Below are positions 32,957-41,178 of a stretch of DNA of 64,000 nucleotides, one piece after another. A program made the position numbers and the translations under genes. The stretch is from an uncultured Slackia sp. (lineage in GTDB: Bacteria > Actinomycetota > Coriobacteriia > Coriobacteriales > Eggerthellaceae). The stretch spans positions 186,001-250,000 of the forward strand of contig NZ_CAKTVX010000003.1 in the NCBI RefSeq assembly GCF_934630525.1. Reading direction: 5' to 3'. A model generated the notes under the pieces. That model worked only from the letters and a program-made list of their open reading frames with translations. It ran no database searches and was not told the DNA's origin. Numbering within the stretch: position 1 is the stretch's first letter; the number at the start of each line of letters is the position of its first letter.

Positions 32957-33436
32957 CTATTGCACGGCGCGGGCCTCGCCATCGACGCCGAGCTGAGCAT
33001 CAAGGCGCTCGCCCTTGTCTTCAACCACGACCGATTCAACGCTCGAGGCGTCACCGCCAGCCACGCGATACTCGGTAAGGCACAAATCCATGGTCTCCAT
33101 GTCGCTTGCCGGTTTCTTCAAACGCACGACCAGCGTGGCGCCTTCCTGAGTTATGGCCTCGATTTCCTTTCCCGGAATCGAGCCGCCCGAAAGCTGCAGC
33201 TGGATCCACTCGCCTTGCGGCTTCCAGCCATTGCCCGGCATGGCGACAATCGCGCCACCGGAAACCTCCATGCACAACACGGGCAAGTCGGCGTCTTCTT
33301 CCCACGTCCACGCGGAGTCGCTCGCGTCCTGCTTTGTGCAGCCAAGCATCGTCGCGGCCACAGGACCGCACGCCGCCGCGGCAACGACGCCGCACGCCAC
33401 CGCCACGAATGCACGCCTCGTCATATGCTTCGCCAT
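32957..33436 (-). CDS. Tat-type/lipoprotein-like exported hypothetical protein
   Basis: The 159-residue protein starts at 33436 (MAKHMTRRAFVAVACGVVAAAACGPVAATMLGCTKQ) with a GGGAGG site. The twin arginines at residues 7-8 and a hydrophobic stretch ending at a cysteine suggest Tat export and possible lipidation. The mature part of about 125 residues is acidic, without known motifs, and looks like a small beta-rich domain (VLCMEVSGGAIVAMPGNGWKPQGEWIQLQLSGGSIPG). The family is not recognised. It is divergent from the MFS gene, with a gap of about 400 bases (33437-33833) in which I see no gene. Confidence 0.75.
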   Translation of the reverse strand: MAKHMTRRAFVAVACGVVAAAACGPVAATMLGCTKQDASDSAWTWEEDADLPVLCMEVSGGAIVAMPGNGWKPQGEWIQLQLSGGSIPGKEIEAITQEGATLVVRLKKPASDMETMDLCLTEYRVAGGDASSVESVVVEDKGERLDAQLGVDGEARAVQ

Positions 33437-33833
33437 TGCCGCCTCCCTTTCGCCCGATTTTCGCTGAGCTGTTCGTTGCTCGCATTGTCCCATACGAGCG
33501 CCTTGTGCGTCGAGAAACGAAGCGGGAACGCATAGGACAGGCAAGAAGCGAAAAACAGGAGTAAACAGGCCCGAAAAAGAGCTTCCACACCCGTGGCAAT
33601 CGCAAATTAGCACCGTAACCATCAATAAGATGCCTGATGAAAAGCACGCCATTTTTGCCCAAGAAATTCACGGGCGAAACGAGAGAAGCCTCGAGCCGGA
33701 CGGCGTTTCGCACCCCACGCGTCGCATTCCCCCTGCACCTTGCACCCTTCACATTAAGCTCTCGTGCAGAAACCACGAACCCGATTTCCCAGTGCTACCA
33801 TAGAGGGGTTTGAACGCTTCACGGGGGACCTTC

Positions 33834-35225
33834 ATGCGCGGAAATATCGAATCGAACACGCAAAGCGGCGTTGGCGCCATTTTCGCCATATATCTTTTGG
33901 GCCTTTTGCTCGGCGGACTATACGTGGGCATGATTTCACCCGTACGTCTCGTGATCCAGCAAGATTTCGGCCTAGGCGACACCGCGGGCATTTGGATGGT
34001 GAACATCTACACGCTGTTCTACGCCGCATGTATCCCCGTTATCGGCAAGCTCGCCGACATCCGCGGCCGCAAGCCGGTCTTCATCGGTTGCTTGCTCGTG
34101 TTCATGGCAGGCTCGCTTATTTGCGGCCTGTCGCAAATGTTTGATAGCTTCCCCGTCCTGCTCGCCGGCCGCTTGGTACAAGCCGTTGGCGCCTGCGGCA
34201 TTATTCCCGTAGCGAACGCCGAAATAGGGGCGACGCTCCCTCAAGAAAAGAAAGGCATGGCGCTCGGCATAGCCGCCGCCGTTGCTGGCATCGCAAACGT
34301 TATCGGTGCCGCCGTGGGCAGCCTGGTCGTGGCCATCGTAGGAAACGATCACTGGTCGGCGCTGTTCTTCTTCGCCATTCCCGTATGCTTGGCGCTCATT
34401 GTCGCGAGCCTGCGCGTTCTTCCGAACCACAACGTCGAAGACTCGACGCCACTCGATATCCCCGGCTCAATACTGCTCGTCGTCACGGTGCTGCTGTTCC
34501 TGTTCGCAGTTCAACACATCGATGTGCGGCACGTCGGCCAATCGCTCGCATCTGCAGAAGTACTTGCTCCCGCCTTGGGCTTCGTCGCGTCACTCGCCGC
34601 ATTCGTGCTGGCGGAGCGTCGCGCAAAAAGCCCCGTGTTCCATTTGGAATACCTCGGCAATAGGCCTATCGTCATCACCATGGTGGTGAGTTTCTTTGTG
34701 GGCTGCGTCATTATCACCATGACGATTATCCCCGAAGTCGCCGAGTTCATCATGAGCGCGCCGGTCGGCTCGGGCGGCTTGTATATTTTGCCCGTAGGCA
34801 TCGTGAGCATGTTCGGCCCGCCGATTGGCGGCAAGCTTATCGATAAATTCGGTTCTAAACCCGTTATGATGGGCGGCCTCTCCGTGGCGGCCGCGGGCTT
34901 TTTATTCCTCGCGTTTGTAAGCCTGAACAGCGCAAACGCAATTCTGCTCATCGTCAGCTTGTCTATTATGGGCCTGGGTATGGGTTTTGCGATGGGCGCA
35001 CCCACCAACTACATGGTGCTCGAAAACACGAGCCCCACAGAAAGCGGAGCCGCAATCGCAACCATTGCGCTGGTTCGTCAAGTGGGCACCACCGTGGCAC
35101 CAGCGCTGCTGCTCGGTTTTGTTTCTGCCACGCCGGGCGCACAGGGCTTCTTCCACATGCTGCTGTGCGCGGCGGCGTTCTGCATTATTTCCCTCGTGTG
35201 CATGGCGTTTTACCGCAAGAAATAA
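33834..35225 (+). CDS. MFS transporter, EmrB/QacA (DHA2) drug-exporter family
   Basis: The start at 33834, with GGGGGA upstream, gives 463 residues with about 14 predicted membrane spans. The motif-A loop is GKLADIRGRKPVFIG near residue 75, and the motif-C-like segment is AAAVAGIANVIGAAVGSLV in helix 5. Such proteins export drugs, bile salts or other small amphiphiles with the proton gradient. There is no partner HlyD-type adaptor gene, as expected in a monoderm. The substrate cannot be inferred. It is monocistronic, and the next gene converges on it. Confidence 0.92.
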   Translation: MRGNIESNTQSGVGAIFAIYLLGLLLGGLYVGMISPVRLVIQQDFGLGDTAGIWMVNIYTLFYAACIPVIGKLADIRGRKPVFIGCLLVFMAGSLICGLSQMFDSFPVLLAGRLVQAVGACGIIPVANAEIGATLPQEKKGMALGIAAAVAGIANVIGAAVGSLVVAIVGNDHWSALFFFAIPVCLALIVASLRVLPNHNVEDSTPLDIPGSILLVVTVLLFLFAVQHIDVRHVGQSLASAEVLAPALGFVASLAAFVLAERRAKSPVFHLEYLGNRPIVITMVVSFFVGCVIITMTIIPEVAEFIMSAPVGSGGLYILPVGIVSMFGPPIGGKLIDKFGSKPVMMGGLSVAAAGFLFLAFVSLNSANAILLIVSLSIMGLGMGFAMGAPTNYMVLENTSPTESGAAIATIALVRQVGTTVAPALLLGFVSATPGAQGFFHMLLCAAAFCIISLVCMAFYRKK

Positions 35226-35268
35226 GGAGGAAGCCACCGGCGCCGGGACCAGCCCAAAACGTCGCCGG

Positions 35269-36189
35269 CTAGCGTGCTTCCCAATATCGCTTGCACGCTT
35301 CGGCGAATGTGCCCTCGCCAGGAAATGGCACTGCGTACGCTTCAAGCGTTTCGGCGGCATCACCTGCCCCATTCGACACGCCCAGGCTGCGCAGTTCGCC
35401 GGGAGCGCCCGGGTCACACGAGCCGCACAACCCGGTTGACCCATCCATTGCACCCGGCTCGCCAACAAGCAACATCGACCCATCGCCGATGGGCGCACCA
35501 TAGCTCATGAGTGACATAGTATCGCATGCCCACAGGGGGTCGCGACCTGCCGCCATCCAACCGCCAGCATAGTTCTCCACGCGCTCGACCGGCGAATGAC
35601 CCACAATTTGCGGCACGCCGGGCAATGCATCGTCGAGCATATCGCGCAAGTCGGCCCACAAAGGCCCCGGCAGCGACCAGCCCCCACGCGATGGCGGACA
35701 GCTGTCCAAATCGCCCCAATGCGACGAATCGGCGAGCATCTCATTCAAGCGCTGGGCAATCGATACCGCATCAGCAGGCACGTCGGCCAAAAACCGCTTC
35801 GCCCACACTCCCGTCACACCCGCATGCGAGCACAAATACGGCCCAACTGCACAGGCGACCTTTGCCTGCAGGGCATCTTCCAGAATCGTTCGCAGATTGC
35901 GCATGATGGACATAATCGAGCCCGGGCCACGCTTGCCGCGCACGTAGCAAAAATCGTGGTTGCCCAGCAGCACGTCGACTCGCATGCCGCGCCCGCGATG
36001 CTCGCGAACCCATTTCGCATAAAACTCCATAGCGTTTAGCTCATCGGCTTCGTTCGCGCCCCAGTCATCGCACGCGTCGCCCAAAAATACGACACGCCCA
36101 ATTTCCGCATCACCAGCCAGCATCTCGTCAATGCGGGGCAGCACAAATTGCTGCTTCAAATGCAAATCGCCCACAACCAGCGTTTTCAT
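35269..36189 (-). CDS. Calcineurin-like metallophosphoesterase
   Basis: The 306-residue protein carries the metal-binding motifs of the family in order: GDLHLK (residue 7), LGDACDDWG (about 36), LLGNHDFCY (about 73), SHAG (about 121) and GHSPVE (about 198). These give a binuclear-metal phosphoesterase, similar in size to bis(nucleosyl)tetraphosphatase-type and phage-type protein phosphatases. The start at 36189 overlaps the stop codon of the upstream small gene (ATGA), so the two are translationally coupled. The substrate is unknown. Confidence 0.87.
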   Translation of the reverse strand: MKTLVVGDLHLKQQFVLPRIDEMLAGDAEIGRVVFLGDACDDWGANEADELNAMEFYAKWVREHRGRGMRVDVLLGNHDFCYVRGKRGPGSIMSIMRNLRTILEDALQAKVACAVGPYLCSHAGVTGVWAKRFLADVPADAVSIAQRLNEMLADSSHWGDLDSCPPSRGGWSLPGPLWADLRDMLDDALPGVPQIVGHSPVERVENYAGGWMAAGRDPLWACDTMSLMSYGAPIGDGSMLLVGEPGAMDGSTGLCGSCDPGAPGELRSLGVSNGAGDAAETLEAYAVPFPGEGTFAEACKRYWEAR

Positions 36190-36527
36190 GAGCCCACCTC
36201 GTATTCCAAGCGCAATTCGCGCGCCCACGTCAGCAGAACCTCGAATTCAAAAAGCATCGGCAACAACGAGCCCGGCCGTACTCTACGCAATTTCGGCCAT
36301 AGCGTGTCCAACGAGGCAATGCCCATGCAAATAGCAGGACCCGGCAATCGCGCGAATCCCCTGCACATTGTTTTGTCAACATGCCTGTGCCCATTCAGAA
36401 CGACCATTCGAAACCGCCCTGCTACACAGGCGGCTGCGCAAGCGATTGAGCCCGCCAGGCTTTTATTCTTATCTGAAAGACACGACCCAATTTCACGTGT
36501 CGGCAACATCAAGCCTCGTGTGGGCAT
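36186..36527 (-). CDS. Small hypothetical protein coupled to the phosphoesterase
   Basis: A 113-residue frame starts at ATG 36527 with a strong AAGGAG site eight bases upstream, and its TGA overlaps the phosphoesterase start by four bases. These two features support translation. The C-terminal half (MGIASLDTLWPKLRRVRPGSLLPMLFEFEVLLTWARELRLEYEVGS) looks like a folded helical segment; the N-terminal half is basic and Cys-containing. The family is not recognised. Confidence 0.6.
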   Translation of the reverse strand: MPTRGLMLPTREIGSCLSDKNKSLAGSIACAAACVAGRFRMVVLNGHRHVDKTMCRGFARLPGPAICMGIASLDTLWPKLRRVRPGSLLPMLFEFEVLLTWARELRLEYEVGS

Positions 36528-36748
36528 GAGTATACTCCTTGCGAGCATACAAATAACGATTCCACGAGCGCATCGCCGCCGATTATCGAGCATCCTTAAA
36601 ACCCTTTCGAGGAGGCGCGAATCACCGGGATATTTTAGCTATCAAACGAACGACCTTCCCCACTTGGCACATGGGGTCCGGACTCACATCGTCGCCACCC
36701 AGCAGAAAACAACGCAGAAGAAACGCCCAGCAAAGAAACCAAAACCGG

Positions 36749-36957
36749 CAGAAAATGCCACGATGGGGCCTCCCTGCAGAGAAATCGTTCCGAATTGTCA
36801 GAAAACGCCGCAAGGGGGCCTCTTTTTAGGCTCCCCATAACGAGCAATCCGATACTGCGACCGCAAAACCGCAGGTCGCAAATATCTTCAACGCCGAATT
36901 CCCCATTTCGTCCGAACAACATGCCTGCAATGAGGCCCCCTTGTGGCATTTCCTGGC
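36749..36957. repeat. Three copies of a 33-base GC-rich repeat in a long gene-free stretch
   Basis: Related units occur at 36749-36781 and 36798-36831 (same sense) and 36921-36957 (opposite sense). The shared core is GAGGCCCCCTTGTGGCATTT, with one or two changes per copy. At about 36813-36838 GGGGGCCT and AGGCTCCCC can pair around CTTTTT, so this copy may end transcription. The whole stretch 36528-37302 has no credible gene; frames reading through the repeats give low-complexity peptides. Confidence 0.6.
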
Positions 36958-37302
36958 AGAAACGACCCAACAAGACGCAACGCAAGGTTTGAACGGGAGG
37001 TCGACAATCTGTTTACCAGGCCACAGACGGCACGCGCATCATTTCACCCGCCAGACCGCAACCGCATCCGACCCGCGCACCAAATCGCAAGCGGCACGAG
37101 CTACGTTTCCGCGCACCCAAGCCCTAAGCATCTCGACCGCGAGGCCGCGCCAGCACAGCCAGCATTTCGAACACCAGGCATTTCCCACATCGCCCACCAG
37201 GCCGCAAGCGGCACGCCGACGCCACGCCCGCCAAGCCGCTAGCCTCATACCCAACTCCATGTCCACCAAACCTCCAATGCCACTCCCACCAGGCCTTTCG
37301 CA

Positions 37303-37331
37303 TTTTCCAGAAAAAGCAGCCGCACTTTTCC
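37303..37331 (+). promoter_or_regulatory. Promoter-like element 1 (TTTTCC-N17-TTTTCC)
   Basis: TTTTCCAGAAAA followed 23 bases later by TTTTCCATGTAGA. The two TTTTCC hexamers are exactly 17 bases apart, the standard spacing of sigma-factor -35 and -10 elements. The same element occurs at 37618-37646 and 46510-46538, always upstream of and in the same sense as a gene. It is 69 bases before the start codon at 37401. Confidence 0.7.
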
Positions 37332-37400
37332 ATGTAGAGGGCAAGACGCGCGAACGGCGGCGCGTCCGAAACGCATCCCCCGCCGGAAAAGGAGCCCGCC

Positions 37401-37517
37401 ATGGTCGAGCAAGCATTTGAATGCAGCAACTGCTACGAAGTTTTCAATAAGGAGCACACCACCGAGGTGCTGTGGACCCAATGCCCCCACTGCGGAGGCA
37501 GAGCCTATCCGTACTAG
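37401..37517 (+). CDS. 38-residue zinc-ribbon-like small protein
   Basis: The start has an AAAGGAG site, and the peptide has two CxxC pairs (ECSNCYE and QCPHCGG) 17 residues apart, a rubredoxin or zinc-ribbon knuckle pattern. It ends GGRAYPY. It is the only gene between promoter-like elements 1 and 2, so it forms its own transcription unit in the kinase/FHA-sigma region. A metal-binding adaptor or nucleic-acid-binding role is possible. It is short, but the ribosome site and paired CxxC motifs support it. Confidence 0.7.
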   Translation: MVEQAFECSNCYEVFNKEHTTEVLWTQCPHCGGRAYPY

Positions 37518-37617
37518 GCCGCCCCACCTGCCCCACGCCGCCTCGCCGGAATAGAGCGCGAAGCACGGCCCCGCGACAACGCAACCGTGCTTTACCCGCC
37601 GGCCAAGGCGGCGTCAG

Positions 37618-37646
37618 TTTTCCAGAAAAACCAACCGCCGTTTTCC
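37618..37646 (+). promoter_or_regulatory. Promoter-like element 2 (TTTTCC-N17-TTTTCC)
   Basis: TTTTCCAGAAAA then TTTTCCATGTAGA with the same 23-base period as element 1; positions immediately downstream (AGAAGGC versus AGAGGGC) are also conserved. It lies 75 bases before the start codon at 37722, heading the five-gene kinase operon. Confidence 0.7.
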
Positions 37647-37721
37647 ATGTAGAAGGCGAACCGCGAAAGCGAAACGCGAAAGCGGCCCACCCAACAAGCA
37701 CCCGCCGGAAAGGAGCGCGCC

Positions 37722-38444
37722 ATGGGCAAAGTCAAAAAGCCAACGTCGATCACGACAATCAAGGAGTGCGAAGAGGCTCTGGAGTGGATCGACCTCGAGC
37801 TCGACAAGCTCGACCGCAACATACGCATCACGAGCAAGGCGATCTTCTCGCCGAAGAAGTGGACCACCGCCATTAGCGGCATCCTGTGGTCGAAGCAGGT
37901 CAAGCAGAAAACCTCCGACCACGTTTGCAACTCGCCCTTCCTCTCGAAGCTCGAAGGCTCCGCGCGCAGCGACCAGAGCCTCCAGGAAATCCAGCTGAGC
38001 CGCGTCATGAACACCGCGAAAGAGGTGCAGGCCGTGTGCCAGGAGACATGCAGCCGCCTCAGCGGCGCGGCCAACGAAGCCCGAGCCGCCGTCGACCAGC
38101 CCGTCCACGTGGACGACCGCAACATCTCGGCACTGCCCGAAGCCGATCGCGAGGCCATCAAGCAGCACGACAAGGCCGTTCAGGTGGCCAAGCGCGAAGC
38201 GGCCGCGCGCCAGGTCGAAAGCCAGCTTTCCGCCTGGACCGCCATGCAGACGCGCGCGAACCGCATGGTGAACCGCACGTCGGAAGCGCTCGAAGCGCGC
38301 CACGCCTTCACCGCCTGCAACTACGAAGTGCTCAGCGACACGCACCTCAAATGGGCCGCGCGCCGCGGAAACGTGCAGCCGCCCTACAACCTGGTCGGCG
38401 TGCTGGGCACGCGCAACGTCGACGTCATCGAGAAGGAGGGCTAG
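37722..38444 (+). CDS. Coiled-coil cytoplasmic protein of unknown family (kinase operon, gene 1)
   Basis: The 240-residue soluble protein has a strong AAAGGAG site. Residues about 10-40 (IKECEEALEWIDLELDKLDRNIRITSKAIF) and 100-200 are highly helical and probably coiled. The C-terminus (RRGNVQPPYNLVGVLGTRNVDVIEKEG) is different in character. No membrane span or catalytic motif is visible, and I do not recognise the family. It is the first gene of an operon that continues three bases later and ends with the Ser/Thr kinase, so it may be a substrate or scaffold in that pathway. Confidence 0.8.
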   Translation: MGKVKKPTSITTIKECEEALEWIDLELDKLDRNIRITSKAIFSPKKWTTAISGILWSKQVKQKTSDHVCNSPFLSKLEGSARSDQSLQEIQLSRVMNTAKEVQAVCQETCSRLSGAANEARAAVDQPVHVDDRNISALPEADREAIKQHDKAVQVAKREAAARQVESQLSAWTAMQTRANRMVNRTSEALEARHAFTACNYEVLSDTHLKWAARRGNVQPPYNLVGVLGTRNVDVIEKEG

Positions 38445-38447
38445 GAA

Positions 38448-38882
38448 ATGAACCTGTTCCGCAAGAAGATCACCCTGCCTGAAGGCCCCGCCCGCATGTC
38501 GGTTTCGCCTTCCGCATCGAAGAAGGAAATCGGCAACCCGGCCGCGAGCATCGGCCTCGTGATTCCCGAAGCGCCCAACTACGACGAGGAACGCGGCCGC
38601 CAGCTGGCGCGCTCCGACAGCTACGCGACGTTCTTCAAAACAGGCGTGGGCCTGTTCTACCACGAAACCGCCTGCACGGCCGAAAAGCACCTCGCGGAAA
38701 TCGAGGAGGCGCTCACCCGCTACACCGAAACGATGGAATCCACCTACCGCGCAGCCGTTCGCAGCCAGATCATCCAGGCCGAGCAGCGCCTGGAGCGCAT
38801 CACCCCGAAGCGCGCGGCCCACCAGGCACGCCAGACCAGCCAGCCGCGCGCACCGCGCGCAACCCTCGAGACGAAGGAGTAG
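38448..38882 (+). CDS. Small basic hypothetical protein (kinase operon, gene 2)
   Basis: The 144-residue protein starts three bases after its neighbour, with a GAAGGAG-like site in the previous gene. It has a Pro/Ser-rich N-terminal third (LPEGPARMSVSPSASKKE), a helical middle (HLAEIEEALTRYTETMESTYRAAVRSQIIQAEQRLERI) and a basic Ala/Arg/Gln-rich tail. Several Ser/Thr residues in flexible parts make it a candidate kinase substrate. It is not recognised. Confidence 0.75.
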   Translation: MNLFRKKITLPEGPARMSVSPSASKKEIGNPAASIGLVIPEAPNYDEERGRQLARSDSYATFFKTGVGLFYHETACTAEKHLAEIEEALTRYTETMESTYRAAVRSQIIQAEQRLERITPKRAAHQARQTSQPRAPRATLETKE

Positions 38883-38885
38883 GCC

Positions 38886-39866
38886 ATGAACAAAGTCACG
38901 AGCACCGCGCTGCTTCTTATGTTGGCGCTGGCCAACGCAGGCCTCGACTATTCAGCCGTGTGCGTATTCCTCGACGTCGACCCGTTCGGCACCTTCAGCC
39001 CGAACAACTTCTTCGCCGGACTCGTAGCCGTCGCCCAAAGCCTCTTGCTCATCATTCTGCCTTGGGTCGCGTCGGAGAAAATCGCCGCCGGCGAAAAGGG
39101 CCCCGCCGCATGCGCGATCATCGGATCGCTTTTCGTGGCCATGGCCGGCGCCTTCCTGCGTGCGACCACCGAAGCGGCTTCGACCACGACGAGCGTCTCG
39201 GGCGAGGTCGTTTCCGGCCTCTCGATCGACAGCATGGCGTTTGTCCTGATCATGGCAGGCATCGCGCTTGGCGAGGCCATCGCGGCCTTCCTCATTAAGA
39301 GCCTCGACATTCGCGCAGAAGCCGAGGCCCTGCAGGCGGAAATCGAGCGCATGCGCATCATCGAAAACCACATCGACGAAGACATCGCCACCGCCGCCCG
39401 CGTCGCGCTCGCCGCCGGACGCCAGAGCATCGCCGCGGCGAAGGGCTCGTGCGAGCAGGTATTCCAGCAACTCGTCGCGAAATCGGACGACAGCCACAAC
39501 TGCTTCATCGGCTTCGTGGACGAAATCGAGGCCCAGCGCAAGACGGAACGCGAGCAATTCGCCACGCTTTCCGCGGAATTCGACGCACGCATCGCAAAGA
39601 AATACCCCAACGCGATTGCCGCCGAGCAGAATGCCCCCACAGCCGAAGCCGCAGCGACGAATGAGGCAGCGGCCAACAGCCTTGACACGGGCGGCAACGC
39701 GGCGGCCGACGTTGACGCTGCAGCCGCCAACCCGACCGGCACCGCTGCCGACGCCGAAACCGCAGTCGACGCCAGCGAGACCGTAGGCGACCCGACCGCA
39801 GGCGCCGCCCCCAACGACATCGTAGACACTGAAAACTCCGCCTCTGACCAGGCAAAAGCAGCGTAA
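38886..39866 (+). CDS. Four-span membrane protein with coiled coil and Ala-rich tail (kinase operon, gene 3)
   Basis: The 326-residue protein has hydrophobic spans at about residues 5-25, 42-62, 73-93 and 115-138. A helical cytoplasmic coiled coil (IRAEAEALQAEIERMRIIENHIDEDIATAARVALAAGRQSIAAAK) and a low-complexity Ala/Asp/Thr-rich tail from about residue 245 follow. The tail is acidic and Thr-rich, and could be phosphorylated. The start is three bases after the previous gene. I know no named family. It could tether the neighbouring proteins at the membrane. Confidence 0.8.
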   Translation: MNKVTSTALLLMLALANAGLDYSAVCVFLDVDPFGTFSPNNFFAGLVAVAQSLLLIILPWVASEKIAAGEKGPAACAIIGSLFVAMAGAFLRATTEAASTTTSVSGEVVSGLSIDSMAFVLIMAGIALGEAIAAFLIKSLDIRAEAEALQAEIERMRIIENHIDEDIATAARVALAAGRQSIAAAKGSCEQVFQQLVAKSDDSHNCFIGFVDEIEAQRKTEREQFATLSAEFDARIAKKYPNAIAAEQNAPTAEAAATNEAAANSLDTGGNAAADVDAAAANPTGTAADAETAVDASETVGDPTAGAAPNDIVDTENSASDQAKAA

Positions 39867-39881
39867 AGGAGACCGATTGCC

Positions 39882-41129
39882 ATGAGCTTCAAGAACAACA
39901 CCGCCCTTCGCACGGCAACCATCGCAGCATCGTTTCTGCTCACGCTTCTCATCGCGGCATTCGCCACGGGTTGCGCGGCCGAGGGTTCCAGCGGCGCGCA
40001 AAGCGCCGCGCCCGGAAGCTACGCCATCGACCCCGCAGCGGTCGATTCATCCACCATTACCGAGCCGGTGAGCTGCATGGTCGTGACTTCCGCTAGCCAG
40101 AACAGCGCGTTCCGCATTCCCACAACGTGCCTCGCCTACCCAAAGGCGGCCATTGAGCAGGGCAATTACGCGGGTTACCTCACCTGCGACGCAAATTCGA
40201 CCCCGCACGGGAAAACCTTCGCCACCACGAAGAACTCGCAGGCCGGCCAAGAAAAAGAAATCGATTCATTCCTCGCCGACTACTTCACGAGCGTGTGCGG
40301 CGCCCGCGCCCAAACCGGCGAGATCGATACCCTTTCCGCCCTCAACAACGCCGCCAACGAGCTGCGCGCCCACGACAACGGCTCGAAAATGGTGATCAAC
40401 GTGATTAGCTCGGGTCTGAACCCCACGGGGCTTTTGGCCGGATCGAGCGACCTTCTGAACGCCGATGCGAACGACATCGCGAACCAGCTGGCAAGCATGG
40501 GCGCTCTCGCGAATTTCTCGGGCATCGAAGTGCACTTCTACGGCCTCGGCCAGGCGAGCGGCGAGCAGGTGATCCCAAGCTCCATCGCGACAAAGCTCCA
40601 AAGCCTCTATCCCACTCTCGTTGAAGCGACCGGCGGCGTGGCGGTTGTCGAGCCCGACGTGCTCACGCGCCTTGGCTGCGACGCCGACCTGTCAACCGTT
40701 TCGACCATCGATTTCGAACAGGATTCGCTCAGCTTCCCCCACCTTGAGCGCGGCCAGAGCGCCCAGGTTGTTCTGAATGAAACGGTGCTCGCCTTCGTGG
40801 GTGACTCCGCCGAATTCATCGACCCCGCCCAGGCCAAAACGACGCTCGCCGAACTCGCAGGCACCATTACGAGCAACAGCGGCGCCACCGTGATCGTCGA
40901 AGGTTACACCGCCACCTCCCCCGCATTCTCGCGCAGCGACCTGGTCGACTTGAGCCAGCGCCGCGCGGAAGCCGTGCGCGACGCCCTAATCGCAGCGGGC
41001 GTCAACCCCGGCTCTATCGAGGCGATTGGCCGCGGCGATGAAGGCGCAACCTCCATGAACACCGGAACGTTCGACGAAACAGCAGCTAAGAGCGACCGCC
41101 GCGTGGTGATTACGCTATCCTTAGCGTAA
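39882..41129 (+). CDS. Exported lipoprotein with C-terminal OmpA-like domain (kinase operon, gene 4)
   Basis: The 415-residue protein has a lipoprotein signal peptide ending AFATGC (Cys31). Residues about 60-270 hold a domain reminiscent of von Willebrand A-like sensors (SKMVINVISSGLNPTGLL...FSGIEVHFYGLGQ). The C-terminus, about 300-413, is OmpA/MotB-like: EFIDPAQAKTTLAELA, IVEGYTAT, LVDLSQRRAEAVRDALIAAGVNPGSIEAIGRGDE. OmpA-like domains bind peptidoglycan non-covalently. In this presumed monoderm it would sit on the outer face of the membrane in contact with the wall, a sensible envelope sensor for the kinase encoded next. Confidence 0.85.
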   Translation: MSFKNNTALRTATIAASFLLTLLIAAFATGCAAEGSSGAQSAAPGSYAIDPAAVDSSTITEPVSCMVVTSASQNSAFRIPTTCLAYPKAAIEQGNYAGYLTCDANSTPHGKTFATTKNSQAGQEKEIDSFLADYFTSVCGARAQTGEIDTLSALNNAANELRAHDNGSKMVINVISSGLNPTGLLAGSSDLLNADANDIANQLASMGALANFSGIEVHFYGLGQASGEQVIPSSIATKLQSLYPTLVEATGGVAVVEPDVLTRLGCDADLSTVSTIDFEQDSLSFPHLERGQSAQVVLNETVLAFVGDSAEFIDPAQAKTTLAELAGTITSNSGATVIVEGYTATSPAFSRSDLVDLSQRRAEAVRDALIAAGVNPGSIEAIGRGDEGATSMNTGTFDETAAKSDRRVVITLSLA

Positions 41130-41133
41130 TCAC
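41106..41133 (+). terminator. Hairpin overlapping the lipoprotein stop codon
   Basis: GTGATTACGC pairs perfectly with GCGTAATCAC around TATCCTTA. The stem includes the end of the coding sequence, and no T-tract follows, so it more likely attenuates or stabilises the mRNA between the lipoprotein and kinase genes than ends it. Confidence 0.5.
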
Positions 41134-41178
41134 AAAGCCGCATCGCACGCAAAGGTCTGAGCGCGAAAGGAGGTCGGC

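Noticed and set aside
36635..36985. 116-codon minus-strand frame through the GAGGCCCCC repeats
   Set aside because: Its peptide is made of the translated repeat units, and there is no ribosome site; a repeat artefact is more likely.
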